NCBI GenBank assembly: GCA_031271275.1
Contig: JAISWA010000054.1
Span: forward strand, 1 to 19,225
Reading direction: 5' to 3'
DNA length: 19,225 bases
From: Clostridiales bacterium
GTDB taxonomy: Bacteria; Bacillota; Clostridia; Lachnospirales; WQUN01
Position numbers and translations under genes: made by a program. Below the pieces are notes generated by a model. It was given only the letters and a program-made list of their open reading frames with translations, did not search any database and was not told the DNA's origin. Positions 7,470-14,771 of this stretch are shown one piece after another. How positions within the stretch are numbered: the first letter of the stretch is position 1; each line of letters begins with the position of its first letter.

Positions 7470-8480
7470 ATGCCGGGTGTCCAAGATATAGCTGTTCTTG
7501 CCAGTGAAGCGTTATTGCCCGAGTATCGGGCGTTCCTTTCTAAGAGCCCTGAAGTCAAAGTTCTGCTCGTCACGTCGCGTAAGTCCGATATTATTGATTA
7601 TTTCGAACATAACAGCATAAGCCGCAGCACGATGATTGTCGTGGCGGACATGGCGTCGGGCGTCGCGGATTTTAATTTCCTTTCTGCCGTAAAAGAAAAA
7701 AACATTCCCCTTGTGGCGGTGGTGTCTTCCGTAAAGGAAGGTTTTTCTGCTTTAGAAAAAGGCGCGTCCGACATGGTCGTCCGTCACGAAACCGAAACGG
7801 ACAGGAACGCTTTTTTTTACCGTATGCTCGTTACGCAAATCCTGAAAGTCGCCGGGGAATACCGCTCGGTCAACCGTTGGGACAATAAGTCCAATTATGA
7901 GGCAATGAGCGGGAAGATTGTCGCCATCGGTTCCTCCACCGGCGGGACGGAAACACTGCTCAACATCATCAAACAACTCCCCGCCGAAATGCCCCCGGTG
8001 CTTGTGGTGCAGCACATGCCCCCGGTGTTTACGAAAATGTACGCGGAGCGGATGGACGACCAATGCCCCATGCACGTAGTCGAAGCCCGCGACGGCGACC
8101 GCCTTTCCAACGGGCTTGTTTTTATCGCGCCGGGCGACTACCACATGACGTTGGCGAAATCGGAAGGGCAGTTCTACCTTGAGTGTAAAAAGGGCGAGAA
8201 AGTTCTCGGGCAGTGCCCGTCCGTGGACGTGCTGTTTAATTCCGTAGCGAATGTCGCGAAGGAAAACGCGGTGGGCGTTATTTTAACGGGGATGGGTTCC
8301 GACGGCGCGCGCGGGCTTTTAAACATGCGGCAGCAGGGCGCGCACACCATCGGGCAGGACGAAAAAACTAGCGTGGTTTACGGGATGCCCCGCGCCGCCT
8401 ATGAAATGGGCGCGGTAACGGTTCAGCTTCCGATGGAAAAAATCCCCCAGGAAATTGTCAGCAGCGCCAATTTTAAATAA
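7470..8480 (+). CDS. CheB-type protein-glutamate methylesterase with degenerate receiver domain
   Basis: The protein is 336 residues. The C-terminal half (about 147-334) is a complete CheB methylesterase domain: Ser156 in GSSTGG, His182 in VQHMPP and Asp278 in GMGSDGARG. The spacings of 26 and 96 residues match the known CheB triad. CheB removes methyl groups from, or deamidates, chemoreceptor glutamyl residues. The N-terminal ~125 residues have receiver length and a possible phospho-acceptor Asp60. However, the paired acidic residues after strand 1 are absent (IAVLASEA), the MP/DG loop is lost, and the conserved Lys is Arg (DMVVRHE). A TGA three codons upstream in frame fixes the start region; the Shine-Dalgarno is weak (GGTGA). 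No chemotaxis genes are nearby. pta starts 12 bp downstream. Confidence 0.88.
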   Translation: MPGVQDIAVLASEALLPEYRAFLSKSPEVKVLLVTSRKSDIIDYFEHNSISRSTMIVVADMASGVADFNFLSAVKEKNIPLVAVVSSVKEGFSALEKGASDMVVRHETETDRNAFFYRMLVTQILKVAGEYRSVNRWDNKSNYEAMSGKIVAIGSSTGGTETLLNIIKQLPAEMPPVLVVQHMPPVFTKMYAERMDDQCPMHVVEARDGDRLSNGLVFIAPGDYHMTLAKSEGQFYLECKKGEKVLGQCPSVDVLFNSVANVAKENAVGVILTGMGSDGARGLLNMRQQGAHTIGQDEKTSVVYGMPRAAYEMGAVTVQLPMEKIPQEIVSSANFK

Positions 8481-8492
8481 AGGAGCAAAGCC

Positions 8493-9487
8493 ATGAATTT
8501 TTTGGAAAGCGTTAAGCAGCGCGCAAGGGATAGCATTAAAACCATCGTGCTGCCGGAATCGATGGAAATCCGCACGCTAAAGGCGACGCACACCGTGCTT
8601 GCCGAAGGCATCGCCCGGGTTATTTTAATCGGGAACCGCGCAGCGATTTTGGAAAAAGCCGGGGGGTTGGAAATTTCCAAGGCGGAATTTATCGACCCCG
8701 CCACCGACAGCCGCATAGACGGGCTTGCCGACAAACTGTATGAAATGCGCAAGGCCAAGGGCTTGACGCGGGAGGAAGCCGGGCGGCTGCTTCGCGAGCA
8801 GCCGCTGTACCTCGGCGTCATGCTCGTGAAGGAAGGCATTGCCGACGGGATGGTCGCGGGGGCGGTAAACGCCACCGCCGACGTGCTTCGCCCCAGTCTG
8901 CAGATTTTAAAAACCGCCCCGGGCGTCAAACTGGTTTCCGCTTTCTTCGTAATCGTCGTACCCAACTGCGACTACGGCGAGAACGGGATTTTTATTTTCG
9001 CGGACTCCGGGCTTGTGCAAACCCCAACGCCGAGGAACTCGCCGCCATCGCCCAGTCGTCGGCGAAGTCGTTCTCTCTTTTGGCGCAGGCGGAACCCGTG
9101 GTCGCCATGCTTTCCCATTCCACCAAAGGCAGCGCCCGCCACGCCGACGTGGACAAGGTGATCGAAGCCACGCGCATTTTAAAGGAAGCCGCGCCGGGTT
9201 TAAAAGCGGACGGCGAGTTCCAGCTTGACGCGGCGATTGTTCCGTCCATCGGCGCGCAAAAGGCACCCGGAAGCGACGTGGCGGGCAAGGGGAATGTTTT
9301 AATCTTCCCGGACTTGGACGCGGGCAACATCGGTTACAAACTGGCGGAGCGCCTCGCGAAAGCGGAAGCCTACGGCCCGATTACGCAGGGCATCGCGAAG
9401 CCGGTCAACGACCTTTCCCGTGGCTGCACCGCCGAGGATATTGTGGGCGTGGTCGCGATTACTTCCGTACAGGCGATGGAAAAATAG
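8493..9487 (+). pseudogene. pta: Phosphate acetyltransferase, one-base frameshift
   Basis: This gene would convert acetyl-CoA and phosphate to acetyl phosphate. Residues 1 to about 176 read as a normal Pta N-terminus (LPES, LIGN, PNCDYGENG, FADSGLVQ). At the AAACCCC tract (9019-9025) the frame changes and the first frame stops at 9161. The correct continuation (NPNAEELAAIAQ..., then HSTKGSARHADVDKV, AAIVPSIGAQKAPGSDVAG, VLIFPDLDAGNIGYKL, NDLSRGC) runs in the next frame to 9487. One extra A would restore an uninterrupted 331-residue protein, the usual size of the short Pta. A sequencing or assembly error in the homopolymer is as likely as a true mutation, because everything else is intact and ackA follows 21 bp later. 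The start has AAGGAG upstream. No slippery site with a stimulatory structure was recognised. Confidence 0.9.
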
Positions 9488-9508
9488 GACGAGACAGGAG
9501 AAAAGCAT

Positions 9509-10699
9509 ATGAACATTTTGGTAATCAACTGCGGCAGCTCGTCGCTTAAATATCAGCTGCTTAACATGGACAACGAGGATGTGCTCGCGAAAGGGCTGTG
9601 CGAGCGTATCGGCATTGACGGGCGTTTGAAGCACGAGGGCAGGGCGGGGGAATATGAAGCCGATTTGCCCATGCCCGACCATTCCGCCGCTATCCAAATC
9701 GTGTTGGACGCGCTTTTGGACAAAAACCACGGCGTGAGTAAAAACGTAAGCGAGATAAACGCGGTGGGCCACCGCGTCGTACACGGCGGCGAGGAATTTA
9801 CGCAGTCCGCGTTGATCGACGAAAAAGTGGAACAGGCCATCGAAGCCTGCTGCGAAATGGCGCCCCTGCACAACCCGCCGAACCTGATCGGTATTCGCGC
9901 GTGTAAAAAGCTCATGCCCGGCGTTCCGCAGGCGGCGGTTTTCGATACGGCTTTCCACCAGACGATGCCCAAGAAGGCGTACCTGTACGCGATTCCCCAC
10001 GCGCTTTACGACAAATACAAAGTCCGCAAATACGGCTTCCACGGCACCAGTCACAAATACGTTGCCATGAAAGCGGCGGAAATGCTCGGCAAACCCGCCG
10101 GGGAATTAAAAATCGTCACTTGCCACCTGGGAAACGGCGCGAGCATTTGCGCGGTGGACGGCGGCAAATCCGTAGACACTTCCATGGGCTTCACCCCGTT
10201 GGAAGGGCTCGCCATGGGCACGCGCAGCGGCGATATCGACCCGGCGGTCATTCCCGTGCTGATGGAGAAAGAGAAATTATCGGCGCAGCAGGTCATTGAT
10301 ATGTTCAACAAAAAATCCGGCGTGTTGGGGCTTTCCGGCGTTTCAAGCGACTTCCGCGATATCGAAGGCGCGAAAAAGGAAGGCAGCGCCCACGCAGCCG
10401 AGGCGTTGGAGGTTTTCTACTACCGCGTTGCCGGGTATGTGGGCCGTTACGCCGCCGCCATGAACGGTATCGACGCGGTGGTATTCACGGCGGGCGTAGG
10501 GGAGAACAGCGCCACCACCCGCGCCGGGGTTTGCGAATACCTGCAATATCTCGGCGTGGCGCTTGACGCGGGGAAAAACGCCCAACGCGGAAAGGAACTG
10601 GATATTTCCGCGGAAGGCGCGAACGTGCGCGCGTTATTGATCCCCACCAACGAGGAGCTGATGATCGCCCGGGACACGAAAGCGGTCGCGGCGCGATAA
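9509..10699 (+). CDS. ackA: Acetate kinase
   Basis: The protein is 396 residues, full length for the family. It interconverts acetyl phosphate plus ADP with acetate plus ATP, the ATP-yielding last step of acetate fermentation. Visible motifs are NCGSSSLKY at the N-terminus, the VVHGG segment, HNPPNL, FDTAFHQTMP, YGFHGTSH, CHLGNGAS, DTSMGFTPLEGLAMGTRSGDIDP and TAGVGENS, covering the ASKHA-fold nucleotide and acetyl-phosphate sites. The ATG at 9509 follows ACAGGAG. It forms an operon with pta and probably the upstream cheB-like gene. No terminator was found between it and the strong rpmF promoter. Confidence 0.98.
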   Translation: MNILVINCGSSSLKYQLLNMDNEDVLAKGLCERIGIDGRLKHEGRAGEYEADLPMPDHSAAIQIVLDALLDKNHGVSKNVSEINAVGHRVVHGGEEFTQSALIDEKVEQAIEACCEMAPLHNPPNLIGIRACKKLMPGVPQAAVFDTAFHQTMPKKAYLYAIPHALYDKYKVRKYGFHGTSHKYVAMKAAEMLGKPAGELKIVTCHLGNGASICAVDGGKSVDTSMGFTPLEGLAMGTRSGDIDPAVIPVLMEKEKLSAQQVIDMFNKKSGVLGLSGVSSDFRDIEGAKKEGSAHAAEALEVFYYRVAGYVGRYAAAMNGIDAVVFTAGVGENSATTRAGVCEYLQYLGVALDAGKNAQRGKELDISAEGANVRALLIPTNEELMIARDTKAVAAR

Positions 10700-10717
10700 A
10701 ACACGCGCGCGGCTTGC

Positions 10718-10746
10718 TTGACAGCCTAAAAGTCAGCCCGTATAAT
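10718..10746 (+). promoter_or_regulatory. Perfect consensus sigma-A promoter of rpmF
   Basis: TTGACA (10718-10723) and TATAAT (10741-10746) are both exact consensus hexamers with the optimal 17-bp spacer. Transcription should begin near 10752, leaving a short leader that carries only the GAGGTGA ribosome binding site before the rpmF ATG. Confidence 0.93.
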
Positions 10747-10766
10747 GCTGATTCGAGGTGAGAAAC

Positions 10767-10955
10767 ATGGGAGCTATCGGCCCGAAGGGTAAAATATCCA
10801 AGTCCCGGCGCGACAAACGGCGGGCGCAGACGTGGAAAATTTCCATGCCGGCAATGGCGACATGCGGAAAATGCGGCGAGTTGGTGCAGGCGCACCACGC
10901 GTGTAAGTCCTGCGGTACTTACAACCGGCGCGAAGTTTTAAAAATTGCCGAGTAA
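10767..10955 (+). CDS. rpmF: 50S ribosomal protein L32
   Basis: The protein is 62 residues. The family signature KISKSRRDKRRA is near the N-terminus, followed by a zinc ribbon CGKCGELVQAHHACKSCG with two Cys-x2-Cys pairs, so this is the zinc-binding form. An in-frame GTG nine bases upstream (10758) lies inside the Shine-Dalgarno GAGGTGA, so the ATG at 10767 is taken as start. The N-terminus (MGAIGPKGK) differs slightly from the common MAVPK form. It is the first gene of the rpmF-plsX-acpP-rnc cluster, a conserved neighbourhood linking ribosome and lipid synthesis. Confidence 0.95.
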   Translation: MGAIGPKGKISKSRRDKRRAQTWKISMPAMATCGKCGELVQAHHACKSCGTYNRREVLKIAE

Positions 10956-10964
10956 TTACTGACG

Positions 10965-11008
10965 CGAACCATGAGGGCGGCGAGCCTTTATGGTTCGTTT
11001 TTCTTTTT
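10965..11008 (+). terminator. Intrinsic terminator between rpmF and plsX
   Basis: CGAACCAT (10965-10972) pairs with ATGGTTCG (10990-10997). The stem continues inward as GAGGGC/GCCTTT with G-U pairs around a GGCGA loop, and the 3' side runs into TTTTTCTTTTT. It should end most rpmF transcripts. As no separate plsX promoter was recognised, partial read-through probably sets the rpmF to plsX ratio. Confidence 0.88.
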
Positions 11009-11020
11009 AGGGAGAATTAT

Positions 11021-11986
11021 ATGAAAACGATCACCATAGCGATCGACGGGATGGGCGGCGACAACGCGCCGGCGGCTGTAGTGGAAGGCGCGCTTAACGC
11101 CGCCCGCGCCCATGAAAACGCGCGCTTGCTGCTCGTCGGGCGGAAAGACGAAATCGACGGGGAAATTCTAAAGCACGGGTCGAACCCCCGCGTCACCGTG
11201 TTGCACGCGGAAGAAGTGATCGGGATGGACGAATCCCCCACCACTGCCATACGCAAGAAGAAAAATTCCTCTATGGTGGTCGGTTTAAACTGCGTGAAAG
11301 AAAAGGAAGCCGACGCTTTCGTGTCCGCGGGCAACACCGGCGCGCTGCTTACCGGCGCGACGGTGATAATCGGGCGGTCTGAGGGCATTGAGCGCCCCGC
11401 GTTGGGTACGATGCTTCCCAATACGAAAGGCTTTACGCTGTTGATTGACAGCGGCGCGAACATGGACGCGAAGCCGTCGTATCTGGCGCAGTTCGCGGTA
11501 ATCGGCTCCGAATACGTGCGAAAGACAACGGGAATAGCGCAGCCCCGGGTGGGTTTGATCAACGTGGGTGCGGAAAAGGAAAAGGGAAATTCCCTGGTGA
11601 AGGAGGCTTACGCGCTGCTTGAGGCGCTGCCTGATATTAATTTCATCGGCAACGTGGAGGCGCGGGAAGTTCCCCACGGCGCGGCGGACGTGGCGGTCTG
11701 CGACGCGTTCGTGGGCAATGTGGTGCTTAAATACACGGAAGGCTTCGCCAAAGCGCTGATGGAAATCATCAAGGACGAGCTGACCGCGGGGACCGTGACA
11801 AAAATAGGCGCGTTACTGGCGAAACCCGCGTTCAAGCGGCTTAAAAAACGCTTCGACCACCGGGAGGTAGGCTGCGCCCCGTTCCTCGGGTTAAAGGCGT
11901 TGGTGGCGAAAGCCCACGGGAGTTCCGACGCGTATGCCATCACCAACGCTATCAATCAATGCATCAATTTCGCGGAAAAAGCGTAG
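11021..11986 (+). CDS. plsX: Phosphate acyltransferase PlsX
   Basis: The protein is 321 residues, usual for PlsX. The N-terminal IAIDGMGGDNAP motif is diagnostic. Further family segments include AFVSAGNTGALL, RPALGTMLPN, LLIDSGAN, GLINVGAEKEKGN, FIGNVEAREVP and DAFVGNVVLKYTEG. It transfers acyl groups from acyl-ACP to phosphate, giving acyl phosphate for the first step of phosphatidic acid synthesis with PlsY, at the cytoplasmic membrane face. AGGGAG precedes the ATG, and acpP, encoding its acyl carrier partner, follows 15 bp downstream. Confidence 0.97.
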   Translation: MKTITIAIDGMGGDNAPAAVVEGALNAARAHENARLLLVGRKDEIDGEILKHGSNPRVTVLHAEEVIGMDESPTTAIRKKKNSSMVVGLNCVKEKEADAFVSAGNTGALLTGATVIIGRSEGIERPALGTMLPNTKGFTLLIDSGANMDAKPSYLAQFAVIGSEYVRKTTGIAQPRVGLINVGAEKEKGNSLVKEAYALLEALPDINFIGNVEAREVPHGAADVAVCDAFVGNVVLKYTEGFAKALMEIIKDELTAGTVTKIGALLAKPAFKRLKKRFDHREVGCAPFLGLKALVAKAHGSSDAYAITNAINQCINFAEKA

Positions 11987-12001
11987 CAAAGGAGTGGGAG
12001 C

Positions 12002-12235
12002 ATGGAATTTGAAAAAATAAGGGACATCATCGCCGAGCAGATGAACTACCCGAAGGATAAAATTACCGGCGAAACGCGTTTTAACGAGGACCTTGGCGCG
12101 GACTCGTTGGATATTTTTCAAATCATTTCCGAGCTTGAGGAAGTATTTGACTTGGAATTTTCCAACGAGGACGCGGAGCATATCCGCACGGTTGGCGACG
12201 CCGCCGCGCATATCAAAAAGGCGCTTGAGGGCTGA
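12002..12235 (+). CDS. acpP: Acyl carrier protein
   Basis: The protein is 77 residues, acidic, a four-helix ACP. The phosphopantetheine attachment site is Ser35 in GADSLD. It carries growing acyl chains in fatty-acid synthesis and is the substrate carrier for PlsX encoded upstream. The start has AAAGGAG at good spacing. Its stop codon is 1 bp before the rnc ATG, and GAGG near its last codons serves as the rnc ribosome binding site, so the two are probably coupled. Confidence 0.97.
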   Translation: MEFEKIRDIIAEQMNYPKDKITGETRFNEDLGADSLDIFQIISELEEVFDLEFSNEDAEHIRTVGDAAAHIKKALEG

Positions 12236-12236
12236 A

Positions 12237-12953
12237 ATGCTTTCGAAACTGCAAAGCGGGCTTGGCTATCACTTCAAAGACTCGCAAAAACTTTTGTTGG
12301 CGCTGACGCACAGTTCCTACGCCCATGAAAACAGTACGGACGAGTTTAACGAACGGCTTGAATTCCTCGGGGACGCGGTGTTGGAACTGGTTATCAGCGA
12401 TTGGCTGTTCCGCCAGAACCCGGGTATGCAGGAGGGTATGCTGACCAAACGCCGGGCGTCGTTGGTGTGCGAACCGAGCCTTGCCGCCATTGCCCGCGGG
12501 GTTTCCCTCGGCGATTGCCTGAAACTGGGCAGGGGCGAGAGCCACACCGGCGGGCGCGAACGGGATTCGCTGCTTTCCGACGCGTTGGAGGCGGTGTTCG
12601 GCGCGGTTTATTTGGACGGCGGCATTGAGGAAGCCCGTGGGGTGATTGAGCGCCTGTTTCAGAATGTGAGCGGTCAAAGCGCTGTAATGGACTATAAAAC
12701 TTCTTTGCAGGAAATTTTGCAGAAAAACGGCGGGGAATCCGCTGTTTACGATATCATTAAGGAGTCGGGGCCGTCGCATTTGAAGGAATTTATCGCGCAG
12801 GTTTCCCATGAGGGGAAGACGCTCGGCACCGGCAAAGGCAGAAGCAAGAAAGAAGCCGAGCAAAACGCCGCGATGTCGGCGCTGTCGGCTATAGCGAATC
12901 AACTTAATTTTGGGCCATCGGAAGCGTCAATGCATTGTGGTGAACGAACGTAG
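12237..12953 (+). CDS. rnc: Ribonuclease III, C-terminal codons supplied by a repeat element
   Basis: The protein is 238 residues from the ATG at 12237. The catalytic domain has the signature NERLEFLGDAVLE at 38-50 (Glu39, Glu42, Asp46) and a second acidic pair in SDALEAVFGA. The double-stranded-RNA-binding domain occupies about 160-220, ending GRSKKEAEQNAAMSALSAI. It cleaves double-stranded RNA, including rRNA precursors. The last ~20 codons (ANQLNFGPSEASMHCGERT and stop) lie inside the left arm of a foldback element beginning at 12890. The tail is therefore probably not ancestral, although both domains are complete and activity should be kept. It is the last gene of the rpmF-plsX-acpP-rnc cluster. 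Confidence 0.95.
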   Translation: MLSKLQSGLGYHFKDSQKLLLALTHSSYAHENSTDEFNERLEFLGDAVLELVISDWLFRQNPGMQEGMLTKRRASLVCEPSLAAIARGVSLGDCLKLGRGESHTGGRERDSLLSDALEAVFGAVYLDGGIEEARGVIERLFQNVSGQSAVMDYKTSLQEILQKNGGESAVYDIIKESGPSHLKEFIAQVSHEGKTLGTGKGRSKKEAEQNAAMSALSAIANQLNFGPSEASMHCGERT

Positions 12954-13126
12954 CGTTTTCGTAAAAGAACCCGACGAACAAGGGCGGCGCGTTTTGAAAT
13001 CCGCGAAGGGTTTAATCGCGGATTTCAGCGCCGGTTTCGCGAAGCGAAACTTCCGAGAAAACGCAGGGAGTGAACCGTTTACAATGCATAGCTGACGATG
13101 GTTACATCCAAAGTTGATTCGCTATA
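12890..13126. mobile_element. MITE-like foldback element, non-coding
   Basis: The ends are a perfect 16-bp inverted repeat, TATAGCGAATCAACTT (12890-12905) and its complement (13111-13126). Moving inward there are three more paired blocks in the same order: CCATCG (12915-12920) with 13096-13101, ATGCATTGT (12930-12938) with 13081-13089, and GCGTTTTC (12953-12960) with 13057-13064. The centre holds a 68-bp repeat seen again elsewhere in the window and a second hairpin (GTTTCGC-GAA-GCGAAAC, 13034-13050). There is no coding capacity. The TATA ends would fit a TA target duplication, as made by IS630/mariner-type transposases, but the palindrome makes this undecidable here. It overlaps the rnc 3' end and fills the gap to the convergent HAD gene. 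Confidence 0.7.
12963..13030 (+). repeat. 68-bp dispersed palindromic repeat, copy A
   Basis: It begins AAAAGAACCCGACGAAC and ends GATTTCAGCG, with an internal hairpin GAAATCCGCGA / TCGCGGATTTC (11-bp perfect stem, 9-nt loop). It lies 9 bp after the rnc stop. It matches copy B at 15244-15310 on the opposite strand except for one substitution in the loop and one G insertion. No T tract follows, so it is not a simple terminator. Confidence 0.92.
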
Positions 13127-13165
13127 CATTGAACCCGCTTGATTAGAATGGCGCATACCGACCGG

Positions 13166-13831
13166 TTATATAAATTTCTTCATATACGCTATCGCCTCCA
13201 ATAAGTTAGCGCATACCGCGCTTGCCCGTTCCCGCGTAATACTGTCCGGTTGGGCGAGGTCGGGGATGCATATCGAGTGGAACCCGCCTTTGTACGCGGC
13301 TTCAATGCCGGCGATGGAATCTTCGAGCACGATGCATTCGCTTGGGTTTTTATGAAACGCGGCGGCGGATTTCAGGAAAATTTCCGGGTCCGGCTTGCCG
13401 TTTTTTATTTCGTCGCCGCCGATAATATGGTCAAAACGCTCCGCGATGCCGATTTGGGAAAGCAAATGACGTGCCCGCGCTTTCCCGGTGGAAGTGGCGA
13501 CGCATTTCCTGATTTTGTTTTCGTCGAGAAAACCGAGCATCTCCAACAAGCCGGGTTTAAGCGCTACCCCGTGCGCGTCGGTGTACGCGGCGCTGAAGGC
13601 GTTGTGTATCTCGATGGCTTCGTCGAACCTAAACGTCTCGCCCAACGCCTTTGTCATGCGCTGCCTGCAAACTTCGCGGTTGCAGCCGTATAGGCTCTCC
13701 AACACGTCTTTGGGAATTTCAATGCCAAACCGCCTGTTGACTTCGTTCCACGCCAACAGGGAAACGGATTCGGTGTCCAACATCAAGCCGTCCATATCGA
13801 AGATGGCAAGCGTTATTTTCGCGTCACTCAT
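13166..13831 (-). CDS. HAD-superfamily phosphatase, beta-phosphoglucomutase-like subfamily
   Basis: The protein is 221 residues. HAD motif I is FDMDGLMLDTE near residues 10-20 (nucleophile first Asp, acid/base second Asp), motif II is the Thr/Ser in ATSTGK, motif III is the Lys in GKPDPEIF, and motif IV is LEDS. A helical cap is inserted between motifs I and II, as in the beta-PGM/phosphoglycolate-phosphatase branch. Substrates are typically small sugar phosphates, and the exact one cannot be inferred. It starts 18 bp after the stop of the flavoprotein gene upstream, so the two are probably cotranscribed. The Shine-Dalgarno is weak (AAAAGGA, rather far from the ATG). No terminator was seen before the repeat element. 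Confidence 0.9.
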   Translation of the reverse strand: MSDAKITLAIFDMDGLMLDTESVSLLAWNEVNRRFGIEIPKDVLESLYGCNREVCRQRMTKALGETFRFDEAIEIHNAFSAAYTDAHGVALKPGLLEMLGFLDENKIRKCVATSTGKARARHLLSQIGIAERFDHIIGGDEIKNGKPDPEIFLKSAAAFHKNPSECIVLEDSIAGIEAAYKGGFHSICIPDLAQPDSITRERASAVCANLLEAIAYMKKFI

Positions 13832-13849
13832 GTCCGTTGTTCATCCTTT

Positions 13850-14707
13850 TTATGAAAATTGTTTCGCGAATTTCGCGGCTTCGATACCGGCAATCATTCC
13901 TTCATATACTGCCTTCGCGATTTGCTTCAGCCCCCCGGCGCAATCCCCCGCGGCAAACAGGCCGGGTACGTTGGTTTGTTTGTCCTCCGCCACTTTAATG
14001 CTCCCGTTCTCAATTACCGCGCCTATTTTCCGCGCCAGTTCCGTGCTTCCCGCGACGCCTTCCGCCACAAACAGCCCGCTGACCGTAAGGGTCGTCCCGT
14101 CCGAGAGTTCCACAGACCCTACGCGCTTTTCCCCGCGTATGGAAGCGACCGTTTCATTGAAAATTTTTACGCCGGGCGGGAAACCGACGCTTTCGCGCCC
14201 GTTGGTCAGCACCGTCACCGACTTGACCACGGGAAGCAAATCGCTTGCCTCGTTAAGCGCGTATTTACCGGAACCGAGCACCGCCACGTCTTTCCCCCGG
14301 TAAAAAAAACCGTCGCAAACGGCGCAGTAGCTTACGCCGCGCCCTTCGAACTCAGCCAAGCCGTCAATCTTTGGCGTGACCCGCCCCGCGCCCGTAGCGA
14401 AAACCGCGGCGTGGGATTCAAAATTACCCATATCGGTTTTAAGCGTGAAAAAACCGTCCCGGCGAAGGTCAAGGGCTTCTGCCTGCACAACTTCCACGCC
14501 AAGCCGCCTCGCCTGCGCAAGCCCTGCCTCGCCCAACGCCGCCCCGGAGACCGGCGAGGGGTGACCGTAAAAATTTTCTATTTCAGCCGTTTTACCCAAC
14601 GCGCCAAAGTCTTTGCCCGCGAGCAAAACATTCGCGCCCGCCCGCGCGGCGTAAATCGCGGCGGAAACCCCTGCGGGCCCGTGACCGATGATGATGATGT
14701 CGCGCAA
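13850..14707 (-). CDS. Thioredoxin-reductase-like flavoprotein with atypical nucleotide site
   Basis: From a TTG at 14707 the protein is 285 residues beginning MRDIIIIGHGPAG. That TTG has AGAGGA 7 nt upstream; an earlier TTG at 14725 has no ribosome binding site, and no ATG is available. The FAD dinucleotide motif is GHGPAG at 8-13, the redox disulfide is CAVC at 128-131, and the C-terminal FAD segment is GLFAAGDC. The second Rossmann motif is GSGKYALNEA rather than GGGxSAxEEA, and the HRRxxxR segment that binds the NADPH 2'-phosphate is absent (VTVLTNGRE). That absence is a known trait of ferredoxin-dependent flavin thioredoxin reductases in clostridia, so ferredoxin or another donor is possible. 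It reduces a disulfide partner; no thioredoxin gene is adjacent. The HAD gene follows 18 bp downstream. Confidence 0.87.
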   Translation of the reverse strand: MRDIIIIGHGPAGVSAAIYAARAGANVLLAGKDFGALGKTAEIENFYGHPSPVSGAALGEAGLAQARRLGVEVVQAEALDLRRDGFFTLKTDMGNFESHAAVFATGAGRVTPKIDGLAEFEGRGVSYCAVCDGFFYRGKDVAVLGSGKYALNEASDLLPVVKSVTVLTNGRESVGFPPGVKIFNETVASIRGEKRVGSVELSDGTTLTVSGLFVAEGVAGSTELARKIGAVIENGSIKVAEDKQTNVPGLFAAGDCAGGLKQIAKAVYEGMIAGIEAAKFAKQFS

Positions 14708-14771
14708 CTGTCGTCCTCTTTTCAAAAAAATATTTTATGTTTACGGTAAAGCGCGTATATTGTAGCATAAA

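Noticed and set aside
9011..9030. Programmed ribosomal frameshift in pta
   Set aside because: No heptameric slippery site with a following pseudoknot or internal Shine-Dalgarno was recognised, and Pta is not known to use one; a sequencing error or mutation is simpler.
9299..10054. Long antisense frame (251 codons) opposite pta/ackA
   Set aside because: It mirrors a well-identified gene in GC-rich DNA, lacks start signals, and its translation resembles no known protein.
12910..13095. 61-codon plus-strand frame after rnc
   Set aside because: It runs through the arms and hairpins of the foldback element, has no ribosome binding site and shows no recognisable protein features.
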